Shown: positions 22,075 to 28,748 of the stretch, piece by piece
Numbering within the stretch: position 1 is the stretch's first letter
How the letters are laid out: every line of letters starts with the position of its first letter
From: a virus
Reading direction: 5' to 3' (one strand)
Length of the DNA stretch: 29,239 nucleotides
Virus record (IMG/VR): IMGVR_UViG_3300045790_002671
Coordinates: 1 to 29,239 of that record
The notes under the pieces: generated by a model
What the model saw: only the letters and a program-made list of their open reading frames with translations
The model's database searches: none
What the model was told of the DNA's origin: nothing
Translations under genes and position numbers: made by a program

Positions 22075-24123
22075 TTATTTAGTTAGAAACAAATTATTTA
22101 ATGTTTTAGTTAAAGGAATTAAGGTAGTAGTATTTACATTAGAAGAAGCCTTCCCATACATTCTTCTAAACGAATCATTTACGGTATTGACTTCCATACC
22201 AGAGATAAAGTAACTAAGAATTTTAATTCCTTTCTTTCTCATTTTATCTATCTGGAGCTTGGTATGAGCAGCAGCATGATCACCACCATAATAAAATCCT
22301 TTAGGATTACAATAAGGCTCACCATCAGAAAAATTAATAAAGAAACTTTCTCTATCTCCCGACGCATCTACTAATAGATTTTGAATAGCTTCGAAGCATA
22401 ATCCTTCAGGCGTTAAATTAGAAGGACATATAAATTTGAACAAGCTTCTAATCTTTTTGAAATTATCTACTCTTGAATCATAAGCAATCATTATTGTAGG
22501 AAGACCAGCTTGTCCTGATGTTGTTCTATATGAAACCTGTATATCTAAATTATCAATCATTGAAGCTGCCTTTGCAATAGCTACTACTGATGTCTGACAA
22601 GAACGAAACTTCTCGCCTGACATTGAACCACTAAGATCAATTGATATATGAACATTAGCTGGTGTAAACTTATCATTCATTACCTGACTAAATATTCTTT
22701 CAGCGCCATAACCTAATGATGCAATTAATCTCTTATCAATCTTACCAGATTCTAATCTAGAGAATTTAGTATTTCTTTCTTCACTTCTTAATTTTAATTT
22801 CTTACCAAGCATCATACCTAATCTAACTCCTTTAGATATAGCATCATCATTACCTTCCGTTCTCCATTTTGCATTAGAAAGAAAAGTATAAGCATCACTA
22901 TCAATAAGATTCTTTGATAATTTTTTAATAAGAATACAATCCGTAGTAGCATTGTAATGTTGATTTCTCCATGGCGAAGAATAATCTTTACCAACCTTCT
23001 TTATTTCAGAACCAGACTCTTCTAAAGCTTTCATTTTATTCTGATCCGAATTATTCATCTTCGTCTTTTTAACATTGCTCTCTAAAAAATCATTCTGCTT
23101 TTGAATAGCATTATCTAATTGCTTTTGCTGACGAGGACTTAATTCACTCTCAACAGGATTATTACCACTAGACTTCATAGCCTCATCTCCTTCTGCAGAT
23201 GATCCATCATCATTACTATCACTAGCTTCATTACTCATAGGATCTATTCCACCAGACTGACCTTCATTACCATCTTCCGATCCTTCTCCTTCTCCCTCAC
23301 TCTCTTCTTCTTCACTCGATGTCTTTGGCTCAGGCAAATTATCTTCTACCAACCAAAATATTTTTAATGCTACATCTAATGCATCTTTTGTAGATGTTAT
23401 ATTCTCTATATTTTTAAGATCCATTGTATTCCATATATCCATTAATCCTGGAAGAGCATTAAGATCTCTATTCTCATTTGTAATATTACAAATTCTAAAC
23501 ATATAAGAATTCCAATCTAATTCTCTCTTATCACCTGACACAAGAGCTTTATCAATAATCTTAGCATTAAAATACTTTTCATATAAAGAATGATAATAAC
23601 CTTTATAACCAGGTGCAGACTTAAAGATGAAATTATCTATTCTTCTATCCTCTATTATATTCAATAAATTCTTAACATGGCTAACAACATAATCCCTTGT
23701 ACTACTATCATCAACAAAATTATAATACTTAGCTTGTAATTTACTTATCTGATCCTGAGATATTTTATTGAATCCTAACGATCCATTTATAAAATCTCTT
23801 AGCACATCAAAATCCGTTAACTTAATATGAGATCCTTCATGAAGAGCTAATCCAACAGCTGCATCAAAATCACTATCCTTTAACGCTGCAGATAATACTA
23901 CTCTCTCTCCATCCGTATAAGAATCAGATCCCTTAAATGTAACTGGAATATTTTGACCCGTTACTATATTAACAAAATTAGCGATCGCTCTACGATAGCC
24001 TGCTAGCTTAATTAAATCCGAAGACTTATCTTGTGTAGATTCTCCTGTAAGGACATCTACATCATTACTAAATAGGCTATCTTTTAGCCACCATTGTGAA
24101 TTTGAATTTGTGTTGTATTGCAT
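22075..24123 (-). CDS. CobT-like protein with HExxH peptidase motif and VWA domain
   Basis: The protein has 682 aa. Residues 95-99 are HEGSH, a zinc HExxH motif, and E158 in NIIEDRRIDNF is a candidate third ligand. Residues ~262-325 form an acidic Glu/Ser/Gly linker. Residues ~490-682 are a von Willebrand A domain with the MIDAS set: DLSGS (496-500), T571 (SNLTPEG) and D600 (INFSDGEP). The same order occurs in CobT-like partners of AAA+ CobS ATPases, which T4-like cyanophages encode; a CobS-like gene is not in this window. Residues 328-348 share a motif with the 27111 gene. It is preceded by two repeated promoter-like segments. Confidence 0.88.
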   Translation of the reverse strand: MQYNTNSNSQWWLKDSLFSNDVDVLTGESTQDKSSDLIKLAGYRRAIANFVNIVTGQNIPVTFKGSDSYTDGERVVLSAALKDSDFDAAVGLALHEGSHIKLTDFDVLRDFINGSLGFNKISQDQISKLQAKYYNFVDDSSTRDYVVSHVKNLLNIIEDRRIDNFIFKSAPGYKGYYHSLYEKYFNAKIIDKALVSGDKRELDWNSYMFRICNITNENRDLNALPGLMDIWNTMDLKNIENITSTKDALDVALKIFWLVEDNLPEPKTSSEEEESEGEGEGSEDGNEGQSGGIDPMSNEASDSNDDGSSAEGDEAMKSSGNNPVESELSPRQQKQLDNAIQKQNDFLESNVKKTKMNNSDQNKMKALEESGSEIKKVGKDYSSPWRNQHYNATTDCILIKKLSKNLIDSDAYTFLSNAKWRTEGNDDAISKGVRLGMMLGKKLKLRSEERNTKFSRLESGKIDKRLIASLGYGAERIFSQVMNDKFTPANVHISIDLSGSMSGEKFRSCQTSVVAIAKAASMIDNLDIQVSYRTTSGQAGLPTIMIAYDSRVDNFKKIRSLFKFICPSNLTPEGLCFEAIQNLLVDASGDRESFFINFSDGEPYCNPKGFYYGGDHAAAHTKLQIDKMRKKGIKILSYFISGMEVNTVNDSFRRMYGKASSNVNTTTLIPLTKTLNNLFLTK

Positions 24124-24161
24124 ATAATTTATTGTTTGTTAACTCTCTCTCTTTATCTATG

Positions 24162-24334
24162 ATAAAGATACGAATAATAACTGAGATATCCTACTAAAAT
24201 CATAAAAAGTTATGAACAATTTATATTTAATATGGCTATCGCTTTAATCATCTCTCATCTTTATAATATAAAGATACGAAATATATTTGACATATACACG
24301 CTTTTTGGCATTTATTTTTATAAGTTATGAACAA
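24162..24334 (-). promoter_or_regulatory. Tandemly duplicated leader with two promoter-like units
   Basis: Two 13-nt boxes each occur twice, identical: plus-strand ATAAAGATACGAA (24162-24174, 24268-24280) and AAGTTATGAACAA (24207-24219, 24322-24334). On the sense strand, unit 1 contains GTAGG-N18-GTATCTT (24165-24194), matching the phage promoter spacing; unit 2 keeps GTATCTT but has CGTGT instead of the upstream box. The region upstream of the VWA gene has no protein-coding frame. Confidence 0.6.
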
Positions 24335-24339
24335 AAAAT

Positions 24340-24505
24340 AAAAAAAAAGGCTCTCGGTCGATTATCAGTTGAATATTCAAGTGAGCAACTATAATCTTAA
24401 CACTCTGCACCACGTGAAGGTGGCCTTTATTCGCAGGGCTATGGAAGATAAGAGGTTTGTTTCCACAATTAACGTCTCTTCCATATTACGTAACTACTAA
24501 TGTTA
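24340..24505 (-). ncRNA. Structured noncoding RNA of unknown class
   Basis: On the minus strand, downstream of a GTATATT box, lie three helices: TATGGAAGA/TCTTCCATA (9 bp, 24477-24485 with 24440-24448), CTGC/GCAG enclosing GCCAC/GTGGT (about 24400-24436), and GATTATAGTTG paired with CAACT-G-ATAATC (11 bp with one bulge, 24386-24396 with 24360-24371). The loop of the last helix contains GCUC, which can pair with GAGC just after it, giving a possible pseudoknot. The RNA then ends GAGAGCC followed by nine T (24348-24340). No open frame of note is present. It does not match a class I recognise. Confidence 0.65.
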
Positions 24506-24510
24506 TATAT

Positions 24511-24540
24511 AATATACAAAAAATTTATTTAATATACAAC
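24511..24540 (-). promoter_or_regulatory. Promoter-like element (GTTGT-N18-GTATATT)
   Basis: The downstream box T6-GTATATT is perfect; the upstream box is GTTGT, a weak match. A second GTATATT lies 20 nt upstream (24531-24537). It would start the structured RNA near 24505. Confidence 0.5.
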
Positions 24541-24555
24541 CTTTTCATTGATTAT

Positions 24556-24717
24556 TTACCATTGTCTTGGCTTATCAGGACATTTAGCTCCTGGTATTCT
24601 TGTCTTTACAACCATAAAACATTTACATATACTACATTGTCTAGTAATCTTCCAGAAATTAGGACAAGCTTTACATAAATCCATACGCTTAACAGGGTCC
24701 TTTTCTATACGATCCAT
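24556..24717 (-). CDS. Small zinc-finger protein
   Basis: This 53-aa frame starts MDRIEKDPVKRMDLCKACPN and has Cys at 15, 18, 28, 31, 33 and 46 (CKAC, CSICKC, KCPDK). Two Cys pairs plus extra Cys fit one zinc site. It ends PDKPRQW. The ATG follows the TAG of the upstream gene without a gap, and the Cys pattern resembles short zinc-finger proteins of T4-like and Bacillus phages, so I take it as real. Function unknown. The plus-strand frame over the same DNA is its shadow. Confidence 0.8.
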   Translation of the reverse strand: MDRIEKDPVKRMDLCKACPNFWKITRQCSICKCFMVVKTRIPGAKCPDKPRQW

Positions 24718-25020
24718 CTAATAACTCTTCCAATTGTTATCTACCATCAATCCTTCTATGCGTGTTATCCTATCACCATTATTTCTTACGGTATTATGAG
24801 TGGCTAACATCTGAGCTTTATTGTCTATACCAACCTTACGGATCCTATCTTCGTTTAATAAATTTGAATCATCTACGGTTTTAGCTTCTCTCTCAATAGC
24901 ATCATCAGTATCCATTAGCCTTAGTTCTACCTCGTCTAATCTTTTATTTAATTTGTAATTGGAATGTATCATATAACCTAATATCATGATAGCCATTGTC
25001 GATGTAATTGTAGTAACCAT
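24718..25020 (-). CDS. Membrane-anchored coiled-coil protein
   Basis: The protein has 100 aa. Residues 2-20 form a membrane helix (TTITSTMAIMILGYMIHSNY) and a long charged helix follows (KLNKRLDEVELRLMDTDDAI), then a shorter helical region ending VDNNWKSY. The ribosome binding site AAGGG lies before ATG. It is adjacent to the small zinc-finger gene. It may form an oligomer at the inner membrane; no enzyme motif. Confidence 0.7.
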   Translation of the reverse strand: MVTTITSTMAIMILGYMIHSNYKLNKRLDEVELRLMDTDDAIEREAKTVDDSNLLNEDRIRKVGIDNKAQMLATHNTVRNNGDRITRIEGLMVDNNWKSY

Positions 25021-25175
25021 TTTATTCCCTTTATTTAATAATTTAGTAATGTAATGTTCATATATAAGTATATACTTTGTTTCATATTTATCTTATTTAT
25101 AGTCCATGAAACATAAGACTGATGTATCTTCCTTAATATATATTTTAATAATAATAACGGTGTTTGCATTATCCG

Positions 25176-25700
25176 TTATGAATTAAGATATAACGTAGCA
25201 TCTGTATATCGATATGCTTCAGTCCCTACTGATTCAAGAAAATCTATCTTATTTCTAAATCTCTTATTCATTGCATCACGGACAATATAATACCCTGTCT
25301 TATGACCAGCTTCAACATACACTGTATCTCCATATCTAATTGGTCCATCATTAAACCATAACAGGTCTTGACTTACTGCTATCCAATTCAAATGACTACA
25401 GCTATCTACATTTGGTATCTTTGTTTGATCAGCGGTAATATCTGGGCTGTCATCACACTGACCAACCAAGGGATGGTACATGGTAGCGAATACTTCTATC
25501 TTGTTAGTATCTTCTATCACAATTATAGTATCACCACATACAGGATCTAGTGGTATACTATCCATTATTTGAATAGGTTCTTCCATTTTTAACTGTTCAT
25601 TATCTATGGATCTTTTCAATCCAAAGTATGCACCTATTAAAACGGTGGATACAATCATCCAAAAAATTATCTTAATTCTATTATATACTATTTTCTTCAT
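25176..25700 (-). CDS. Membrane-anchored 3D/double-psi beta-barrel protein
   Basis: The protein has 174 aa. Residues 9-28 form a signal anchor (RIKIIFWMIVSTVLIGAYFG). From ~68 comes a domain like the 3D domain of MltA/RlpA-type barrels: VFATMYHPLVGQCDDSPDIT, WIAVSQDLL, GPIRYGDTVYVEAGHKTGYY and IVRDAMNKRFRNKIDFLESV, with Asp at 112, 142 and 153 as candidate catalytic or structural acids. Such domains act on peptidoglycan, so a role in lysis or wall entry is likely. Cys at 55, 82 and 101 could form disulfides outside the cytoplasm. Exact family not certain. Confidence 0.8.
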   Translation of the reverse strand: MKKIVYNRIKIIFWMIVSTVLIGAYFGLKRSIDNEQLKMEEPIQIMDSIPLDPVCGDTIIVIEDTNKIEVFATMYHPLVGQCDDSPDITADQTKIPNVDSCSHLNWIAVSQDLLWFNDGPIRYGDTVYVEAGHKTGYYIVRDAMNKRFRNKIDFLESVGTEAYRYTDATLYLNS

Positions 25701-25703
25701 ATT

Positions 25704-25955
25704 CTATTGTTTTAGTTTTTCTATTGTTCTTCCAAGTCCTACTATGAAATCGTTAAGCGAAGGTGAATCTGTAGCATCTCTCACTTCTTCCATCATACTC
25801 TTATGTTTCTCTAATTCCACAATTGCTCCTGAATTAAAATTTCCATTTGCGAGTTCATGGATTGCATACAACTCCATACACACAAATATCTTATCCATAC
25901 TTACGTGTTGTGATGTATGACCAAAGTGGTCTTTGTAAAATTCTTCTGCTGTCAT
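25704..25955 (-). CDS. Hypothetical helical protein
   Basis: The protein has 83 aa and starts MTAEEFYKDHFGHTSQHVSM. It is helical throughout, with DKIFVCMELYAIHELANGNF in the middle and DFIVGLGRTIEKLKQ at the end. It has no membrane helix or metal motif. Its last codons (CTAAAACAATAG) are repeated just upstream of its own start, which may be a trace of local duplication. It lies 3 nt before the 3D-domain gene. Confidence 0.65.
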   Translation of the reverse strand: MTAEEFYKDHFGHTSQHVSMDKIFVCMELYAIHELANGNFNSGAIVELEKHKSMMEEVRDATDSPSLNDFIVGLGRTIEKLKQ

Positions 25956-25976
25956 ATCTATTGTTTTAGTTCTTTA

Positions 25977-26087
25977 TTAATAATACCTTCTTCGTTCTTT
26001 ACTCTTACTTAACTGGGCTAATAACATCTCACATACTTCTATTGTGATCTTGTCATCATAATATAATTGGTGTATTAATCTATTCAT
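25977..26087 (-). CDS. Small helical protein, possible UVR-like relative
   Basis: This 36-aa frame starts MNRLIHQLYYDDKITIEVCE and ends SKERRRYY. Support is modest: its ATG overlaps the stop of the 26080 gene by 8 nt (ATGAATAG), the same arrangement as between the 26080 and 26300 genes. ITIEVCEMLLAQLSKSKE is similar in pattern to ITIEAYEKCARLVSMKE of the 17825 gene, so it may be a shortened family member. It could also be chance. Confidence 0.5.
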   Translation of the reverse strand: MNRLIHQLYYDDKITIEVCEMLLAQLSKSKERRRYY

Positions 26088-26307
26088 TCTCAAATGCACT
26101 TTCACTATCAATGATCTTCTGCCCATCAAGGACCTTCTGATCACATTCAGCTAATACCTTATCTATTATTCTTTTATGCTCTCTTGTAGGATCATATGCA
26201 CCACCATCGGTTAATGCATTCTGTAATGCTACTCTTACTGATATCTTTGAATATCTTGGATTCCATTTAGGAATCGGTTTACTTTTAGGTCTTCCTCTTT
26301 TAGCCAT
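26080..26307 (-). CDS. Small basic protein with GRPK motif
   Basis: The protein has 75 aa. It starts MAKRGRPKSKPIPKWNPRYS; KRGRPK resembles an AT-hook, which would bind AT-rich DNA minor grooves. A helical part follows (RVALQNALTDGG; IIDKVLAECDQKVLDGQKII) and the end is acidic. The ribosome binding site AAGGAG lies 8 nt before ATG. It overlaps the stop of the 26300 gene by 8 nt. AT-hook function is inferred from a single short motif. Confidence 0.65.
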   Translation of the reverse strand: MAKRGRPKSKPIPKWNPRYSKISVRVALQNALTDGGAYDPTREHKRIIDKVLAECDQKVLDGQKIIDSESAFENE

Positions 26308-26620
26308 TTGTTCTCTCCTTGTATTTAATTAATTCTGCACACTTTTCATATTCTTCTGATTCTATATAATAGTCAACCATCGACTCTATTAACTCATCAC
26401 TATTTACATCATTATGTAAATGTGGAAATTTAGGATTATAATTTTCATCCATCGGATTAAATAATAAAGCCACATCAGGATTCTGATCTATACCTTTAGA
26501 CCTTCCTACCTTCTCCATGAGATTCTCCCATGTAGCTTTACCAGTTAGGATCTTATATGTATTCTCCATTGCGGATCTTAGCATACGCTGATCATTTTCC
26601 ATTTCATCTATTTCTTCCAT
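26300..26620 (-). CDS. UVR-like repeat-family protein, longest member
   Basis: The protein has 106 aa. Residues ~14-34 (MLRSAMENTYKILTGKATWE) resemble the N-terminal part of the 17825 protein (LHLAVNNTFKFLVGNKNMDE). The C-terminal motif MVDYYIESEEYEKCAELIKY (80-99) is the family mark shared with the 21243 and 17825 genes, followed by KERTNG. The middle, with PMDENYNPKFPHLHNDVNSD, is unique. The ATG follows the preceding TAA without gap. Function unknown. Confidence 0.75.
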   Translation of the reverse strand: MEEIDEMENDQRMLRSAMENTYKILTGKATWENLMEKVGRSKGIDQNPDVALLFNPMDENYNPKFPHLHNDVNSDELIESMVDYYIESEEYEKCAELIKYKERTNG

Positions 26621-27127
26621 TTATTTAATTTTTAATTTTTTATTATTAATTTTAAGATATGTATCAACATTCATACCTTGATCCTCTACTATATGATAAT
26701 ATAATGATTCCGTAGTATCATCCCATGTATCCATTATTTTCATAACATAATCTTTATGCACATCAAACTCCTTACATAAATCTTCTACTAATGTATTAAG
26801 ATGCCTCAATTCCATTTCATGACCATCCTCTCTAAGCCTATTATATCTCTTAATATATTTTCTTCCTATATCATGATATAATGAATCGCCCATATAATCT
26901 CTACCTTGATACTTTGATATAAATTCTTTCTGATCATCCTCCATCCATTTCAATTCCCATCTAGCATGTTCGAATAAAGCTGGATATTCAAAATCACCAT
27001 TCTTTATCCTAGCTAATAATCCTCTACGAGCTGGAAGGTATCTATGAGGTTGAAATCTACGCCACCATGTAAATCTTGATCTATTCCTACCAGTAGGCTT
27101 CTTAGGTATCTTATTTGTACTCACCAT
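26621..27127 (-). CDS. Hypothetical basic/aromatic protein
   Basis: The protein has 168 aa. The N-terminus is basic with Trp and Arg (RNRSRFTWWRRFQPHRYLPA). Then come RWELKWMEDDQKEFISKYQG, YHDIGRKYIKRYNRLREDGH and a helical C-terminal half (VEDLCKEFDVHKDYVMKIMD), ending LKINNKKLKIK. It has no membrane helix. It overlaps the end of the 27111 gene by 17 nt. The cationic N-terminus may touch nucleic acid. Family not recognised. Confidence 0.7.
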   Translation of the reverse strand: MVSTNKIPKKPTGRNRSRFTWWRRFQPHRYLPARRGLLARIKNGDFEYPALFEHARWELKWMEDDQKEFISKYQGRDYMGDSLYHDIGRKYIKRYNRLREDGHEMELRHLNTLVEDLCKEFDVHKDYVMKIMDTWDDTTESLYYHIVEDQGMNVDTYLKINNKKLKIK

Positions 27128-27647
27128 TCAAAAATTGTTTTTGTTTATTAATAGCGCCATCTAATTCTTTACGCTCCGACGAAGATAATTTATCTCCTGT
27201 TGTACTATCCTGCTTGAGATCATTTATATTTATACTTGAACCCCAATCCTGATAATTGGTCTCTTTAAGACCTGAAAAATTATCTACTATTTCTGCATCT
27301 AACATACTAGGTCCACTCATCCAAGCTTCATCTTCATGAGGTCTAGGTACTGTAGGTAGACGAGGCTTATCTGATCTCTCTGCAAGACCATATGTATCTA
27401 TACCATCATAATAAAAATTTGTATCTCTATAAAATACAGGTCCAAAATATTCTTCTTCTATTGTACTAACTACTGGCTGCCTATGAGCAGTAGTATGCTT
27501 TATAATTTTTCTCCTACCTTTCCAAGATCTAAAACATCCAGGTAATACTCTATGCCAAACCAATTTACCTCCTGACTTGAAATATATAAACAGAGCATCT
27601 CCATCAAACGGCTCCCATAACTTTTCTTTGCGATTATCATCACTCAT
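27111..27647 (-). CDS. Hypothetical protein carrying a motif shared with the VWA protein
   Basis: The protein has 178 aa. The N-terminal ~80 residues are beta-rich (DALFIYFKSGGKLVWHRVLP; YFGPVFYRDTNFYYDGIDTY). A Pro/Ser-rich linker follows, and the last ~25 residues contain LSSSERKELDGAINKQKQFL, which aligns with LSPRQQKQLDNAIQKQNDFL at 328-347 of the CobT/VWA protein (11 identities over 20). The two may bind a common partner through this segment. A consensus promoter lies 23 nt upstream. Confidence 0.75.
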   Translation of the reverse strand: MSDDNRKEKLWEPFDGDALFIYFKSGGKLVWHRVLPGCFRSWKGRRKIIKHTTAHRQPVVSTIEEEYFGPVFYRDTNFYYDGIDTYGLAERSDKPRLPTVPRPHEDEAWMSGPSMLDAEIVDNFSGLKETNYQDWGSSININDLKQDSTTGDKLSSSERKELDGAINKQKQFLNGEYK

Positions 27648-27669
27648 ACGATTAATTTTATTATATTAT

Positions 27670-27699
27670 AATATACAAAAAATATATGACATATCCTAA
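27670..27699 (-). promoter_or_regulatory. Phage promoter: TTAGG-N18-GTATATT
   Basis: The sense strand has TTAGG directly after the TAA stop of the 27700 gene (TAATTAGG), 18 nt, then T6-GTATATT. It drives the 27647 gene with a leader of about 16 nt. Confidence 0.7.
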
Positions 27700-27858
27700 T
27701 TATTTAGTACTTTTATTATCTCTTGGATCACCTATTTTTGATTTAGCGGAAGCCCATGCGGATCTCTCTTCTGCAGTTAATGATTCCCACCAAGCTTGCC
27801 ATTCACCGCCATTAATGGTTTGTGACTTGGCCCATATTCGTTTCTCTAATTCATTCAT
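27700..27858 (-). CDS. Small Trp-rich hypothetical protein
   Basis: This 52-aa frame starts MNELEKRIWAKSQTINGGEW and ends KSKIGDPRDNKSTK. It has Trp at 9, 20, 23, 24 and 35. Support: it overlaps the stop of the 27855 gene by 4 nt (ATGA), its own stop is immediately followed by a promoter, and codon use looks like the neighbours. The plus-strand frame over it is a shadow. Function unknown. Confidence 0.7.
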   Translation of the reverse strand: MNELEKRIWAKSQTINGGEWQAWWESLTAEERSAWASAKSKIGDPRDNKSTK

Positions 27859-28097
27859 ATTACTTTCTTTTTTTCTACTATTTCCTTTTCTATCATTTTA
27901 CCATTCTTAAGTTTAATCATATCCAACTTCCATTTAGCTCCATCATATGAAGGGGCACCTATAGGTCCTCTTTGATTTACATCTAAAGCTAATTCTGTTG
28001 TCCATGATACTGCCCATAGGAATGATTTCCTACGCTCAATATAATACATTACTGAATCGGTTAAATGATTTGTTTCTCTTACTATTCTATACATCAT
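27855..28097 (-). CDS. Hypothetical small protein
   Basis: The protein has 80 aa and starts MMYRIVRETNHLTDSVMYYI. Its pattern is a short beta-rich domain (KSFLWAVSWTTELALDVNQR) with a Lys-rich C-terminus (EKEIVEKKKVI). The ribosome binding site AAGGAG lies 4 nt before ATG. It overlaps neighbours at both ends by 4 nt, so it is coupled in translation. Function unknown. Confidence 0.7.
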   Translation of the reverse strand: MMYRIVRETNHLTDSVMYYIERRKSFLWAVSWTTELALDVNQRGPIGAPSYDGAKWKLDMIKLKNGKMIEKEIVEKKKVI

Positions 28098-28477
28098 AAT
28101 TCTCCTTTTTTAATATAGCTATACCATGAAACTGTAATAGCTACTAAGATTAATACTACACCAAATATATATGCTAGGAACCATGGAGATGTCGTATCCA
28201 TCAACATAGTTGGTGTACCCATTACTATTAACCAGGCTAGGAATATAAATCCAGAACTGGTTTCTATTTTTCTTTCAAACTTATAGGTTAGCTCTTTATG
28301 AATAAGTCTACTTAATGCTCCTTGCATATCCTTACCATAAGCTGGTTGCTTATGTATTGTACCATCCACCTCTGCTATAGTAATCATATACTTACAGTAG
28401 CCTGGATTGCTCTTACTCCTGTTTAACAATTTACAGTCGATAGCTCTACGCCTAGTGTATTTACTTTTCTTTGCCAT
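28094..28477 (-). CDS. Two-helix membrane protein with basic cytoplasmic part
   Basis: The protein has 127 aa. The first ~70 residues are soluble and basic (KYTRRRAIDCKLLNRSKSNP; TIHKQPAYGKDMQGALSRLI). Two membrane helices follow at ~76-93 and ~98-118 (FIFLAWLIVMGTPTMLM; FLAYIFGVVLILVAITVSWY), and the end is SYIKKGEL. The layout suggests a protein held at the inner membrane with its N-terminus in the cytoplasm. It overlaps the 28461 gene by 17 nt. Not recognised. Confidence 0.7.
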   Translation of the reverse strand: MAKKSKYTRRRAIDCKLLNRSKSNPGYCKYMITIAEVDGTIHKQPAYGKDMQGALSRLIHKELTYKFERKIETSSGFIFLAWLIVMGTPTMLMDTTSPWFLAYIFGVVLILVAITVSWYSYIKKGEL

Positions 28478-28592
28478 AATTTCTTATTCTATATATTACA
28501 TAACTTACTGCTGGTGCCCCCATTATTAGGGTTAATAAACTTGGATGCGGCTCACCACATATACCCAATAAATGTCTAATTGTTTCTATCAT
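28461..28592 (-). CDS. Small membrane-associated phage protein (CGEPHP type)
   Basis: This 43-aa frame starts MIETIRHLLGICGEPHPSLL, then has one hydrophobic stretch (TLIMGAPAVSYVIYRI) and a basic tail. I recall similar short proteins with a CGEPHP segment in marine T4-like phages, so it is probably real. It overlaps both neighbours by 17 nt. Function unknown. Confidence 0.7.
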   Translation of the reverse strand: MIETIRHLLGICGEPHPSLLTLIMGAPAVSYVIYRIRNYGKEK

Positions 28593-28734
28593 CTTTCTTA
28601 TCATATTTTTTTATATTATCCATTAACTTCTTATCCTGATCAAATCCTGTTCCAAATGCATATTCTATTATTGTCCATACTATCATAGTCATGCATAATA
28701 TTACAAAGATTAATCCTATTACTTTTATCATCAT
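28576..28734 (-). CDS. Small membrane protein
   Basis: The protein has 52 aa from the ATG at 28734 (MMIKVIGLIFVILCMTMIVW). One membrane helix covers residues 3-25 and a charged tail follows (QDKKLMDNIKKYDKKDDRNN). The open frame continues upstream to a GTG at 28812, but that part is GC-rich and unlike the rest, and I treat it as noncoding. The end overlaps the 28461 gene by 17 nt. Confidence 0.65.
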   Translation of the reverse strand: MMIKVIGLIFVILCMTMIVWTIIEYAFGTGFDQDKKLMDNIKKYDKKDDRNN

Positions 28735-28748
28735 TTCATTTCTTTTTT

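Noticed and set aside
24457-24678. Plus-strand frame of 73 aa
   Set aside because: It covers the promoter element and a minus-strand zinc-finger gene with a clear Cys pattern; the plus product is an AT-rich shadow.
25106-25186. Plus-strand 26-aa hydrophobic frame (MKHKTDVSSLIYILIIITVF...)
   Set aside because: It could encode a tiny membrane protein, but it has no ribosome binding site, no other plus-strand gene exists in the window, and it overlaps the end of the 3D-domain gene.
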